The position numbers and the translations under genes are program-made. The notes under the pieces are model-generated. The model made no database searches. It was given only the letters and a program-made list of their open reading frames with translations, and was not told the DNA's origin. Shown here in pieces: positions 46,301 to 57,949 of a DNA stretch of 64,000 nt (positions are counted from its first letter, which is position 1; each line of letters opens with the position of its first letter). The stretch spans positions 6,969,527-7,033,526 of the forward strand of contig JAPWDM010000013.1 of the NCBI GenBank assembly GCA_035578155.1, written 5' to 3'. The stretch is from Brachynemurus nebulosus (lineage: Eukaryota > Arthropoda > Insecta > Neuroptera > Myrmeleontidae).

Positions 46301-47110
46301 TAATAGATTTGAGCGTAACTTTATGGTATTCCATATTTGTAACTAATAAACAAGTATAACATTCTGTTTGAAAATGAACTAACTGTTCGAAACAATATTG
46401 TCAGAGTTTCAAAAATAAAAGTGGTATTTTACAATGTAAAGTATTTTTTTATTACATAATTATTTGATGTTTATTAATTCAAGTTTGTACCTATGACATA
46501 TACAATTAATTATACATGCAAAAATTTCGTCTTCACAGGTCTAAAATAGTGGAAATTACCAGAATGTGGTGGAAGTACGGACGAGCCGGTTTGGTGAAAT
46601 CATTAGAATTTCGTAGTTTTGACCACGAAACTCTAAAAATGACCAAAAATAAAAAGGTAATTGGTCTTTTTTTGACATTCGCGAAATTTTAAGATAGTTC
46701 GGTCACCTGATGGAATTTTTTTTAGATTCTCTAAACTCTGTCAACATTAAATCAAGAACAGCAGGCAAACTTTTCAAACACCTATAGAAGTTTTTTATTT
46801 TTTCCGATCTCTTCAACAAAAAATTCAATGTTGTTCGAATTTTTTCGATTAAGAAAACTGTGAACAAGACATTACGTTCAAATTAGTTTCCGTTGTTGAT
46901 AGATTTTGTCAACAGATTGGCTCATTCAAACATTTACACACTTCATTCTGGTGTGTTTAAAAAACATCGACAACGTCGACAAGCCATATGTTTCATATTA
47001 TTAATCCGACAAACAAATCATGTTAGTGAAATATTTGATGACAAAAAAAAAAACGGCGGCAGATGAACTCACATAAAAAACTAAATAATTAAAATATTAT
47101 TACATTAAAT
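46301..47110. other. Unassigned sequence
   Basis: Segment 46390-46440 resembles 21700-21755 (AATAAAAGTGGTATTTT). No gene. Confidence 0.5.
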
Positions 47111-48250
47111 CTAGCGGAGGCAGACAAAAGTAGTTAAGTCCATTTTTGATTTTTTTTTTTTGATCTTATAATAAGGACCAAGAGAGTGTATCTCACATAT
47201 TTCCCAAAGGGTAAAAGTCAATTCCATCCCTAACCAAAAATCATTTTTTATCGACTTGTTATAAAAAAATTCTTTTCAAGAACTAACAAAAGAAGTTAAG
47301 GTCTTAAAAATGCAATAAAATAATAAATACGTACATAGTTTAATTAACCCTTTGTACTCGAACCATTTTTTAGTATGGGTACTCAGCTACTCGACAGTAG
47401 TTTTAAAACGCTGCAAACACTATTGTATTAGGAAAACATAATATCATAATACAATATATCTATTAGTTAATTAGTAGTATGTATCACAATGTATTGCAGC
47501 AAGACGTCGCGTCGTTGTGTTGTATCATGTTTTTCTAATATAACAATTTTCAAATAAATGAAGAAGAAACTGAGCGAAGTGGAATCAAAAGCTTGTTCAC
47601 TATCATCGATATAGGGTCTGATATCGCTCCGATAAAATATTAACTCAGTGGTATTGGTATTGGCGCGGTATTGAAGCGAGAGCGAACCGTAACTGATATC
47701 GGACCGATATCAGAGCGATGATTTGAAAACACTCATTATTTATCATGTAAGAATATTTTATCGATCCGGGAGCGGAGTGGTATCGTACTGAGAGCGGAGC
47801 GTTAATGTAAATCGGGCCTTAATGTAAATCGAGCCTTAGGTCCCCTAGCGTGTTGTAAATAATAAAATACGTACCTATTGTTTATGGCGCCGCTGTGGCG
47901 CCTAACGAGTGTAAAGGGTTAAATTGGAAATATATTTTTATGGCAACAACTACCCGCTAAAACAGGTTAAGTCCACACAAATGGTTTTAATAATAAAATT
48001 AATTGGTTTTTTTTTATATGTTAAGTCCATAAAAATGTCTTAAAAATTTTTAGTTTAAGGTTTAACGTGTATTTTTTTATGACTTACTGTGTTACATCTT
48101 AAGAAAGTAATTGATTAAAAAAAAATTACAAAATGTCATGTAAACTTGAAGATAATTCAAATAAACTGATGTAGCATTTAATCTTAAGTTTTTACTCTCT
48201 ACTGTAAAGTTGATATTTTGGACTTAACTACTTTTGTCGCCCTGCGCTAG
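47111..48250. mobile_element. Word-iterated TIR element (TTAAGTCCA), 1.14 kb
   Basis: Left CTAGCGGAGGCAGACAAAAG, then TAGTTAAGTCCA. Right, reversed, CTAGCGCAGGGCGACAAAAG, then TAGTTAAGTCCA. TTAAGTCC recurs internally (about 47967, 48021). TA lies two bases from each tip and AAAT flanks both ends, so the target is TA or AAAT. A piggyBac MITE is inserted in the middle; without it the element is about 0.57 kb. No transposase. Confidence 0.85.
47348..47918. mobile_element. piggyBac-like MITE nested in the TTAAGTCCA element, 571 bp
   Basis: Ends CCCTTTGTACTCGAACC and, reversed, CCCTTTACACTCGTTAGG, with perfect TTAA on both sides (47344-47347 and 47919-47922). It holds a further inverted pair, CGCTCCGATAAAATATT (about 47625) against AATATTTTATCGATCCGG (about 47752), with CCTTAATGTAAATCG in tandem just beyond. 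That is possibly a third-level insertion of about 200 bp. Confidence 0.88.
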
Positions 48251-48254
48251 AAAT

Positions 48255-49088
48255 CATTATTATACTGTATAGTGTACACTCGACACTAGAATTGAATATA
48301 CATAAATATCCTTTTGTTCACACATTTCAAATGCATAAATAATATTCCATATTGGCTGCGTCGTTGGCTGCTAACTTTTCTGAATGTCGTTTCTTTTGAA
48401 AAAAGGTTTTATTTTTTTTTGTTTCTGTTAATACCAAGAAGAGTGTCGTGTTAAAAAAGTTGTATTAAGCAGACGTCAAAACTTATTCTCATCGCTTGTT
48501 AGCTTGGCTATGGCTGTGCAATATTAATAATTTTTTCACTATTATTATTTTAATGTGTTGTCGTATAGAGTTTACAGTCTCGTCAACTTTCATAGTTTTG
48601 ATTCATATTTAAAGTTAATATCAATTTGAATATTCGTTTGTGAAAAAGGAAATAAAATAATGTAAAAAAAAGTTGAGGCTGTAGTTATGGAGGTGATTTT
48701 AAAGTTGTGATTTAAATAATTTACAAAATGTTTAAAATTCTTTTAAAGAGTTGTAGAGTAAAACTGTATTTCTTGTGTTTTTACCTTACAATGTTTAAGA
48801 TTTAAAAGCTATTTAAATGTTCTTTAAACTTAATTTTCAGTAAGGGTTAGCTAGTACCTATAAATTTTTTCAGATTTTTTGGATTATTAACTTAAAAGTT
48901 ACAGGTAGATGATAAACTATAGGTGACACGCAAATTCTTTGAAGTTTAGATTTCATAAATGAAGCTTCAAAATGAAAAATGGTAAAAATACTAAAAACTT
49001 CATTTTACAAGCTCTTTCTAATGATATTCAGCACTATGTGCTATGTGAATTAAAAGTTATATCCTCACTTTCTAGTTGCGGAAAGTAC
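48255..49088. other. Unassigned sequence, includes a family F fragment
   Basis: 48930-49060 contains TTTAGATTTCATAAATGAAG and TCAAAATGAAAAATGGTAAA, which resembles family F. No gene. Confidence 0.5.
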
Positions 49089-49096
49089 CTGAAGAT

Positions 49097-49492
49097 CAGG
49101 GACGTAGCTACCGCCGTATTAGCCGTATCAATGATATGGAGCCCCCGGGCTACAGAGGCCCCTAACGTGTGTAAGCAAAAATTAGTAAAATGTTATTCAC
49201 AATGTCACTTAATCTCGTGCTTCCCGGGAAAAAAAAATATAAAAAAACTGTCATACGTGCCTATAAAGTTTTCACTTCAGAAATGACAAAAGTCAAAAAA
49301 GCAATCTCATTTCTTCCCGGGTGAAACGTGCGTCCAAAAGTTGGCAACCATCTTACATCGGTTATTGCGGGATTTTTGTAAACGCAAAACAAAATGAGCA
49401 TTTTTGTTGCTTTTGTGAGAAATCTTTACCCTTCATTTGGGCCTTCCAACTAATTTTGATATAGGGCCCCTCCAAGACACATTACGCCACTG
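49097..49492. mobile_element. hAT MITE, 396 bp, perfect 8-bp target duplication
   Basis: Ends CAGGGACGTAGCTACC and, reversed, CAGTGGCGTAATGTGTC. The octamer CTGAAGAT is perfect on both sides (49089-49096 and 49493-49500). Subterminal CCCCCGGGC and GGGCCCCTCC are GC-rich. Open frames crossing its ends are artefacts. Confidence 0.95.
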
Positions 49493-49500
49493 CTGAAGAT

Positions 49501-51157
49501 ATTAAGAAAAATATTTTTTGACATCTATAACATATTACCAGTTTATTTGAAAATGTTACGTTCACGTGCGTTACTTGAGAATAGGTATCGAACATTTTTC
49601 GGATCAAGCAACATTCGCGTTTTGTGTATGCAGGTATATCGCACTTGATGTGATTAATGTGAATAAAAACGAATAGATATTTTGATAAAACATACATATA
49701 TATACAACTCACACATATTATCTGTCTACCTGTCTGCATATACAAAACGAGATGTTATTTGATCCGAAAAATGTCCGATACCTACTTGAGTATCACGTGA
49801 TAATTTGTTTCTCTATATTTCTTAAAGAAACACATAAATTTTGAAGTTCAATATTGTAGAAACGCAATTAAGGCTCAAAAATGAAAAGCGATAAAAAGAA
49901 CCGCAACCACCTTTTAAAGTTACAATTTTATCAATTTGAAACATTTTCCTTAAGGTTTATGATTTGTTTCTTGGATTGCCCAACAATAGGTTTCAAAGTC
50001 AGTAGGTAACATAATTACGTACTTTCATTAATCACAAAACGGGCTATCCTCTATATTTTCTAAATGATTTCTACAACATTTATTAATATTCCTGAAAACG
50101 TTTAAATATTCATTTCATAACAAACTGCATATTAATGAATATATATGCAATAAACAAAGGAAAAATTTCAAGAAAATCTGGAAAAAAAATTATTCTAAAT
50201 GAACAATTTTCTTTCGCTCAACAATATTTCTATTTTTATGAATAAATTGTTTGTCTTTATTTTACTGTTATATATACCTAACTGTTAATATACAACATAA
50301 AAATACTTGGAAAGCTTGGAAGTTTATTACGAGAGCTATGAAAGAATGGAAAAACTATATTATATCTAACGCCTCGTTCACACTGAATTGTTAAGTAGTA
50401 ATTACTAATAAAAATTCACCTATCATGTTTTCGGCTTATAACTTATTACTTGCCACTTCGCTGCAAACGAGATATGAGAAATTTGTCTCGTCTATTTTTA
50501 TTATTTCACATGCATTTGTTTCTTTCCGTCGCCTTCGTCTCGTAACTTCAAATGAATACGGGGAATGTATGTAACTGTTTTTCAATAAAGAATCCAATCC
50601 CAATTTTTCTTATTTAATTGAGAATCTACAGGAACTTACAAAAGGTATATTATGGTAATCATGGATGTTAAGGATTTTCCTGAGGTAAGACGAAATTTAG
50701 TTCTTCAGCTAAATTAAAAATACTTATGTTTCAACAAAATTTTAATTGCAACTTGTAACGTATTCTTATTTTTCTGTTTGTTTGAACTTGAATTCGGTGT
50801 CCTGTTTAAAATCGCAATCTATTTATATATTTACGAGTTTAAATCCAAATTGGGTTACTTTAATTTATTTTTATATGTGGATCATTTCTTTCTAGTTCCG
50901 TCTTGCAATAAATAATTTCAGTAACAGAAATCTTACCATTTATTTTATAGCGCAATATATATAAAGTAAGCACACGAAATATTATTTTGATTCAATAAAA
51001 TTATAAATGCTATATAATGTTTTCGGGAAAATTTTCTAAGTACAATTTTACTGTCTATTGTCAAGTTTTGAAAAAGTATTTTTAAGTATTTTATTTTTTA
51101 AGCGTTCTTCTCGTAAAATGCTTTAAAAATTGCATTAAGAATTTAAAATTTCATAAT
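49501..51157. other. Unassigned sequence
   Basis: A family F fragment lies near 49785-49910 (ACGCAATTAAGGCTCAAAAA, TGAAAAGCGATAAAAAG). The segment 50370-50480 (CTCGTTCACACTGAATTG) may be a TIR start, but no partner was found. No gene. Confidence 0.5.
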
Positions 51158-51165
51158 ACTGTATT

Positions 51166-51368
51166 CATGGCCGGATCTAGCGGGGGTAGCCGGGACACGT
51201 TCCCCGGACTGCAGGTCTTGGAAGGGTGCAAAAATTAAGTACCTATGTGACGTTTGTTTTTTTTTGGGTGTCACTTGTTTTTAGGAGGAAAAAAGAAATA
51301 TATTTTTTCTACAGTGGCGCCATTTTCTGACCCTGCCCCGGGCGCCACTTAAGCTAGATCCGGCCCTG
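51166..51368. mobile_element. hAT MITE, 203 bp
   Basis: Ends CATGGCCGGATCTAGCGGG and, reversed, CAGGGCCGGATCTAGCTTA. The flanking octamers ACTGTATT (51158-51165) and ACTATATT (51369-51376) match at seven of eight. No coding capacity. Confidence 0.93.
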
Positions 51369-51652
51369 ACTATATTGTTGAATGTATGCTTCCCTACACG
51401 ATGCTTTTAAAGTACCTATACATTACTGAAGTGAATCCACTATAACAGAGTTCCCAAACGGTGCCTTCCCAAACATCACAAAGGCTCTGATACTGCTTTT
51501 TCTTTTCGATTTTTTGTTAGTTATATTTTTTTTGGAAAGATGCAAAAATGACTCAGGTAGAAGTTATTTTTGCTCGTCATTTTTAAAAATCTGGTTTTAG
51601 AGCCAAAGGGTGCCGCCAGAGAAGGGCACCGATGACCTGAAAAGTTTGGAAA

Positions 51653-52111
51653 TAGTGTTGAGCAAATGCAAGACCAAGACCAAGACTTGGCAGTCTTGGT
51701 CTTGGTCTTGTTCTTGCATTAAGAATCTTGGTCTTGGTCTTGTTAGAGCAGTTTGAGTCTAGGTCTTGGTCTTGGTCTTGCAAAATTCAGTCTTGGTATT
51801 GCTAAAGAATCTTGCACTTTCTTGCATTTTTTTATTAGCGAATTTTTTTCTTCTAAAATCAGAATTTTCTCTCTTTACGGTATTAATTATACTTTTAAAC
51901 TATTTAAATAATTTAGCAAGAGTCTTGCTTTTTTCTTGCTATAGTCTTGGTCTTGCTCACTTGAGTCTTGATATTGGTCTTGCAGCCATACTTATAGTCT
52001 TGGTCTTGGTCTTGCTCTTGGTATACATAGTCTTAGTCTTGGTCTTGATCTTGCAAAAATTGCAAGACCAAGACCAGAATGCAAGACCACGACTAATTTT
52101 GCTCATCACTA
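51653..52111. mobile_element. hAT-type element filled with TCTTGG repeats, 459 bp
   Basis: Ends TAGTGTTGAGCAAATGCAAG and, reversed, TAGTGATGAGCAAAATTAG, with the perfect octamer TTTGGAAA on both sides (51645-51652 and 52112-52119). Most of the interior is the hexamer TCTTGG with TTGCA interruptions. Both edges carry it in inverted form (CAAGACCAAGACC), so the minisatellite belongs to the element ends. The 133-codon plus-strand frame here is a repeat artefact. Confidence 0.93.
51660..52095. repeat. TCTTGG minisatellite
   Basis: Short runs of two to four TCTTGG units separated by TTCTTGCA-like spacers. Inverted at both margins. Confidence 0.9.
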
Positions 52112-52132
52112 TTTGGAAACCCTGCACTATGA

Positions 52133-52881
52133 TGTTCCGTCGCACCTATTCCGGTATGAAATACTAATAGCACCAAAAATCTAACCCTTAAGATTAAAAT
52201 TCAATTTTATGAAAAGAATTTTGATAGTAAAAATGTAAAATTTACTTGCGAAACAGTGAAAAGGCAAAAATTTTCATTCAAAGCAATACAAATTTCTCCG
52301 AAACTGAACAGTCGCAATGCTCCTTTTAAAACGGAAAGATTCCCCGACACTTATCGATCTATTGAATCACTATACAACTCCATGTACCAAAATGTACATT
52401 CTTTCTTGGTAATATAACATTTTTATGGCTCATACTAAAAATGAGATTTGTCGATGGAAGATGTTTTTTCTTCGTACATTGGGAGTAAACTTGTCTCTAA
52501 TCGCCACGTGTGTAAACGATATCCTGTATAAATGTGATTTATATCGGGATCTCACCATACAACATGTAGCTGGGTATAAGCTGAACCTAAATCTCACTCA
52601 CGTGCAATGTGCAGCAGTTAGATTTACTTATGTTTTATAACTACATTTTGTCTATTATGTTGTGTAATGCAAGTCGTATGTGTACTGTGATTGCACATTT
52701 CTCACTTCGAATAATCATCAGTCGAATCAATCGATCTCACTCCCACGCACACACACAGGAACAGACCCTTCTTTATCTTTCAACGAAAAAGTTAGTGTGT
52801 GAACATACCGGTTTGGTCGAACGTTACATTGGATGGACGGTCGACCACACGATAAATTCAATACATGTATTTATATGTACA
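52133..52881. other. Unassigned sequence
   Basis: The open frames at 52425 and 52609 lack a recognisable domain. A TATAAATG string at about 52528 is unsupported. Confidence 0.45.
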
Positions 52882-53374
52882 CACTGAGAAAAAAATACGG
52901 TGATTTTTACGGAAATTTCTAGAAAAAATTACGGAGGTCTCTGGTAATGCGGGCATAAGTGACAGGCAAAGGAGAAAGTACAATGAGTGTAGTAAAATTT
53001 ACCCTATGCTTCGTAATTTTTGACTGCACACTGTGACTCCGTAAAAATTTCGGCGCTGTACAGGAAAAATTCTACCCTCTTACCGTATTATTTATAAGCC
53101 TTTTTTTTTATTTATTAATAAATAATTGAATTAAAATAGTTTAAAAAGATATTGATAGAAGGGTAAGAATTAAAATCAAATTATTAATATTGAAAAAATG
53201 TTCTGTGATTTTTATTATTTGTGGAAACACATGTTTCAATAAACATCAATACATATAAAAATCTTAATTGTAATATCTTAATTATTAGTTCTTTATCAAT
53301 AATAAAATAATGCGATTTTCATGAAACACAAATAACAATTCTTTGTTTTAAATGTAAAGTCCATTAAATAGTTT

Positions 53375-53405
<31 letters not shown>

Positions 53406-53924
53406 CAAAAAAAAAAATGATGACACTCCTGCATGGTACACATTCACTCACTAGCATAGGTCCACTGCTACTAAAATGGTAACGGTCGCCGGACGGACTG
53501 CTGTTGAGTTATTCAAAATGACATTGGTGATGTTTACCGTCAGTTATGTGTGATGCTTGTGTGAGAGAGATGCTGAAAGACAGGTTTCAAGGAGAAAATA
53601 GGGAGAACAAATACCGTCTACCGTTTAGCTTAGTAAAAATTACAGTGTGGCTCCGTAAAAATTCTTCTATTTCTAGTATAATTTTACAAAAATTAAGTAA
53701 ATTTTCCTGGTATCCACTTGAAATTTTGCTAGCCCATCGAAGTTTACGGAGCTGTATAGGAAAAATTCTTAAGCTGTACAGGAAAAATTTTCAAATGAAT
53801 CGTAAAAAATAATGTTTGAAAGGCATTTTTTATATTTTTGCTTGATAATTTCCTACAGACTGGTCACTTTAGCCTGGTTTACCGGAGGCAGCTCCGTAAT
53901 TTTTACTGTAATTTTTTCTCAGTG
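52882..53924 (+). mobile_element. CACTGAG-type TIR element, copy 2 (1.04 kb)
   Basis: Left end CACTGAGAAAAAAATACGG, right end reversed CACTGAGAAAAAATTACAG. It includes an A-run at 53381-53416 and a middle part (GGTAACGGTCGCCGGACGG). It has AGCTGTATAGGAAAAATTCT near 53750. Both halves align to 8493-12022 in reverse. The 88-codon frame at 53546 lies in the element and resembles no transposase. Confidence 0.85.
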
Positions 53925-53935
53925 CAGCTGTGCAC

Positions 53936-54228
53936 ATTCACACCAATTTGATCTAGTTAGTACAGTCACATTTTGTGCACGGTTAACTAAATTCAAAAAA
54001 ATTCTAATGCAAAGTTATAAAATCATAAAATGATTGTATTTATTATAATGACACATAAAAGTGTATTTATATTTAACATAAAAGAGCTAAACATAACAAG
54101 CGAACCAAAGCATGTATGAAATTTTCTGTGTCTAAAACCGATTTCTTCTGGAATGTAATTGTGTTGTTATTTAATTTGTGTCGTATTTTTATCTAAACAG
54201 TCCTACAATTGATCGAATTGGTGTGAAT
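53936..54228. repeat. Inverted repeat ATTCACACCAATT(T/C)GATC
   Basis: An 18-bp arm at 53936-53953 and its complement at 54211-54228 differ at one base. The span of 293 bp directly follows the CACTGAG element. It could be a small MITE; no target duplication was seen. Confidence 0.65.
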
Positions 54229-54234
54229 ATTCAA

Positions 54235-55179
54235 TTTGACCGCCTTGTGACACGCGCCACTGTCCGGTCAAATTACGACCGTATTACGGTTTGCCGTGCC
54301 GGCCTGTTCAGTCCTTTATGAATATACAGAGAAAGTCAAAAATGCATCGACAATAATATGTTATTCGTGAAGATATTGAAGTTTATTAGTTGTTGGGGTC
54401 ATGAAAATTATATTTATATCTAGGATTAGGCGTAATAGTACCTACAGTAAGTAATTGTCTATTTTGGACACGTGTAACATTAAGTTCAATAATCATACAA
54501 ATACTGTTACGGGGTGGGGGTGTTTAAAAAATTTTGTGACTAGAGAAAAATTGACCATTAGAAAAAAGATTATCTGGAATGGCCTAAACAGAAGCTCGGA
54601 GCAATTCTACTGTAGTTCAAAAATGAATCATTTGTAGTTGTACTTGTCACGCTGACGACCATACGAAGAGGGTAAACAAATATTACTGAGGATTTTTACT
54701 TTTATCAGGGACCAGATAATTTTAATCTATGAATTAAGAAAAAATCAACCTAAAGCGGGACGGGCTCCAGTGAAGAGACAATATATCAAGTTAAACTTTT
54801 TTATCATTGTATATTTAAATCTTATTCAAATTTGCTTGTGATAACTGAAAAATGAAACATTAGTATGGTCTATTTCATATAAATTTAACCATGCTTTATC
54901 ACTTATGAATATAAATAATTTCTGGTTACTTGGCTTTATCTCTTTCATTATTGCACTTTCGTAAATTTTAGAAGTGCAGTTTGTTTTTAGAAAAGAATAG
55001 ACGATTGATTTGTTTTGAATATAAGAATTATTTAATTATTTAACTTTGACTCATGATCAATTGTATTTGAAACAGGGTATACGTAAATATGTTGTCTATT
55101 ACTGTGTTTCCTCTTGTTATTTAAATTTTTTTTTTTCGGTAACTATTACACTGTTAAAAATTTTCGTAATTTTTCGATA
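54235..55179. other. Unassigned sequence
   Basis: The first 90 bases (CCGCCTTGTGACACGCGCCA, GGTTTGCCGTGCCGGCC) are G+C richer and unmatched. The rest is AT-rich with no gene. Confidence 0.45.
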
Positions 55180-55187
55180 GTCTATAT

Positions 55188-55980
55188 CAGGGGTTGGCAA
55201 CCTTTTATGGATGGCGGGCCATTTTTAAAAAAAATAATTTTTAGCGGGCCGCACAGTCAAATATTTTGCAATGTAGTATGTGGCTTAAGTAGGTTTTTTT
55301 TAACGAATTTTCTAATCGAAAATTCAGCTATTAGAATCACTGTCTTGATGCTATTTGAGCCCGAAACTATGATAGGAATAATTTATTTTGAAGTCTCTAG
55401 AAGCCAAAAATGACTAAATCGCTAAAATTTATATAACTCTCGAACGAAAAATCCTGTTTTTACGAAATTTGGTAAAAATATTGGAAGTCCAAAAAGTCAG
55501 ACACGTCCGATGCCCGGAAAGGATTTTTAGGCATTTTTGCCTAAAATATTTTTGTGGAAAAATAAGTTTTTTGCCCAAATTTCCTCAAGTTTTTGCCATA
55601 CTTTTTTACACAGTTGGAAAGAGGAGAAAATAATCACATATAAAGGATTTTTGAACAATAATTCTATGTCAAGTAGTTTCCAAGAAAAACTAGTTTTTGT
55701 AAACGGAAATTCGCTATATTATGCAGGATGCTGCGACAGGGGTATATTCTTTTTTTTTAAACACAAATTAATATAAATATTAAAAATCAACATGAGGAAA
55801 AATTTTTAGTAACAGTTTTATTTTCATGTTATAAAATATCGGAGAACAAAAAAAGTATAATGTATGCTCAACTCTGTATAGGCAGAGCAAATTGTTCGAA
55901 AAGTTATATTGCTTGGCGAGCCGCATGAAAGCTTGCAACGGGCCGCATGCAGTCCGCGGGCAACAGGTTGCCGACCCCTG
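55188..55980. mobile_element. hAT element, 793 bp, hosting a HINE copy
   Basis: Ends CAGGGGTTGGCAACCTTT and, reversed, CAGGGGTCGGCAACCTGT, with GGCGGGCC and GCGGCCCG blocks beside them. Octamers GTCTATAT (55180-55187) and GTTTATAT (55981-55988) match at seven of eight. Interior 55300-55745 is a HINE-like element in minus orientation, leaving about 350 bp of hAT sequence. No transposase. Confidence 0.95.
55300..55745 (-). mobile_element. HINE-like element nested in hAT, 446 bp
   Basis: Read on the minus strand it starts ATACCCCTGTCGCAGCATCC, then TATAGCGAATTTCCG, TTTTTCTTGGAAACTACTTG and CCGGGCATCGGACGTGTCTG. It ends GAATTTTC-GATTA-GAAAATTC followed by GTTAA. It lacks the (TA)n array. The end hairpin has an 8-bp stem that differs from other copies on both sides at matching positions. 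Confidence 0.88.
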
Positions 55981-55988
55981 GTTTATAT

Positions 55989-57404
55989 GATTCAATATCT
56001 ACGTACTGACTTTATTAAAATCAAAGTTTTTAGAATCCTGAAAAATTAGGGGGGTGGACGGTCATTTCTAGTAAATTTTAATCTCTATCATTAAGATCAC
56101 CTAATTGAAAATTATTTTAAAAAAAAATATTTTTAGAATCCCCAGAGGTAGTTCTTTTAGATAATGCTTCAGACAACATATTATTTAAAATCATGTACCC
56201 TTTGGGGCTCAGCTTCAAGAGTTCTGAAGGACAATTTTAAGCTCACGTCCATTATTTTCGGGATCTCAACAAACTCGAACAAGAAATTTTTCTAATCTCA
56301 ATATGATTTGAGTGAAATCTGGTCGAGATTTATTCAGTCGTTTATCGTGAACCCTTTTGTACTGAAATAATTTTGAAATAGTTGGAATAGCTAAAACTAA
56401 CATTCTTACAAAATTTACTTCTTTATTATAATAGTAGGATTAAGGAAGGGGTTCAAATAAAAAAACAACTTTTTTATTTATGATTATTTTGCTTGTCGAA
56501 ATTTTTTTCAAATTAGGGATGGTTTCAAATAGAAAATTTTGTTTTTGAAACATTCATTACTCTTCCCTGTAGGGGGAGGGGGCCTTTTTCACAATTTTTT
56601 AAGCGTTTACAAGGAACGCCATATCTCAAAAAGTAATGAATATTTTTTAAATATTTTTTTCATTATTTTATTCCTAAAGGACCTGTCCATAAAGGTGAGT
56701 ATGGGTTTCAGGTAATTTTAAAAATTAACTATAAAATTGTAATCCCAAAGTTCTAAAAATTATAAAACCCAATTTTTTGTTTAAAAAAAAATGTTTAAAA
56801 ATAGTTACAATTGTTCAACTGGAAAAAGCATACTCCACTTTATGCGCAATATGTTTATGAACAAAATAAAAAAAATTAAGTCTCTATCTTTTCTAGAACT
56901 TGAGATATGATTTTCCTTGTCGGGAAAAACACAAGTTTCGGGAAACGGTAAAAAACAAAAATAATAACAAAAAAGTCGTCAAGTGCGTGTTTGACACGCA
57001 TTATTTAGGGCTATTCAGGAATTATGTGTTGTATGTTGTATGAATCATTACATGTTGTATGATTAGTAAGAAACCTGCAAAAAATTTTGATAATTATACC
57101 ATAGCTACAAGTTAAGGATATTATGGAGGTACTTAAAAATGGTGACAGTCTTATGAAAATTTGTGCGAATAATGGTTTTTCTAAATTTAATCGACTGTGA
57201 AAATTTAAATTAGATTCACTACAGCGTTTAAAAGTTATTGCAGGTTTAATTTTTGCTCACTTTTAACATGCAGTCTAATTGAGTTTTCAATAGAAACCGA
57301 ATATAAACCAGCTTTTAATGCTTAGAAAAAATGGTGATAAGGCTCTTGTTTTTGTTTTAGATGTTAGGAAAAACGCTTATACAACTTTTTTTACCCCCAA
57401 ATTT
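55989..57404. other. Unassigned sequence
   Basis: Contains a near-palindrome AGTGCGTGTTTGACACGCAT at 56982-57001 related to the start of family F. GGGGGAGGGGGCC is at about 56573. No gene. Confidence 0.45.
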
Positions 57405-57650
57405 ACCAAAATAGCCCCTCTAGTAGGTCCGACTCTGGCTTTGTATATATCAGTAGAAAGCTCTCTAAAAATGAAGTGTTGTGTCAATTTAAAATTTTTC
57501 TTTATCTGCCGCAGTTTTCAAGTAATCTAGCAAAATTGAAATTTTACCCTAATTTTGAGGGGTAATTTCACTTCTTAAATGGCGACTGTGTCAGATGAAA
57601 AAAATCGGGTCCGTTATTTTGGTCGACCCTACGGGTTGTCCCCATTTACT
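57405..57650 (+). repeat. Old interspersed repeat, family E, copy 2
   Basis: Collinear with the minus strand of 641-965: CTAGTAGGTCCGACTCTGG, GAAGTGTTGTGTCAATTTAA, GAAATTTTACCCTAATTTTG and CTTAAATGGCGACTG. The ORF at 57318 runs into it and is not a gene. Confidence 0.7.
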
Positions 57651-57654
57651 CTTT

Positions 57655-57885
57655 TCTCGTCTCTTTTGATCCCAATTTTTCATAGAGAATAAATTATACG
57701 ATTTTTGTTAATTTTTCAAAAACCACCAATATTTTTAAATTTTTTTGGATACTGCTGATAAAGTGACCATCTTCGCATAAATTTTTAATATATTAAAGAT
57801 TAGGTACTCATAAAATAAATACAAAAAAATACGGTGTGAAGTCTGAATGCGTACCTATTCATCCTTGTCTACGGTAGCACATTTT
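57655..57885 (+). repeat. Interspersed repeat, family D, copy 2
   Basis: Collinear with 28915-29166: AAAGTGACCATCTTCGCATA, TTTTTAATATATTAAAG, GGTACTCATAAA, CGGTGTGAAGTCTGAATG and CTACGGTAG. Confidence 0.75.
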
Positions 57886-57949
57886 TTATTGACATAAATA
57901 TTAGAAACGCAGGAAAAGAGACCAGGAATCAACATAGAAGTGGATTATG

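Larger units (their letters stand above)
51446..52124. mobile_element. hAT MITE hosting a second hAT element
   Basis: Ends CAGAGTTCCCAAACGGTGCC and, reversed, CAGGGTTTCCAAACTTTTCA. Octamers CACTATAA (51438-51445) and CACTATGA (52125-52132) match at seven of eight. Near its right end it is interrupted by 51653-52111; without that it is about 210 bp. Confidence 0.92.

Noticed and set aside
48972..49286. 104-codon plus-strand frame
   Set aside because: It crosses the left end of a hAT MITE (49097), so half of it is transposon end sequence.
51766..52167. 133-codon plus-strand open frame
   Set aside because: It translates the TCTTGG minisatellite of a hAT element; the Leu/Val-rich peptide is a repeat artefact.
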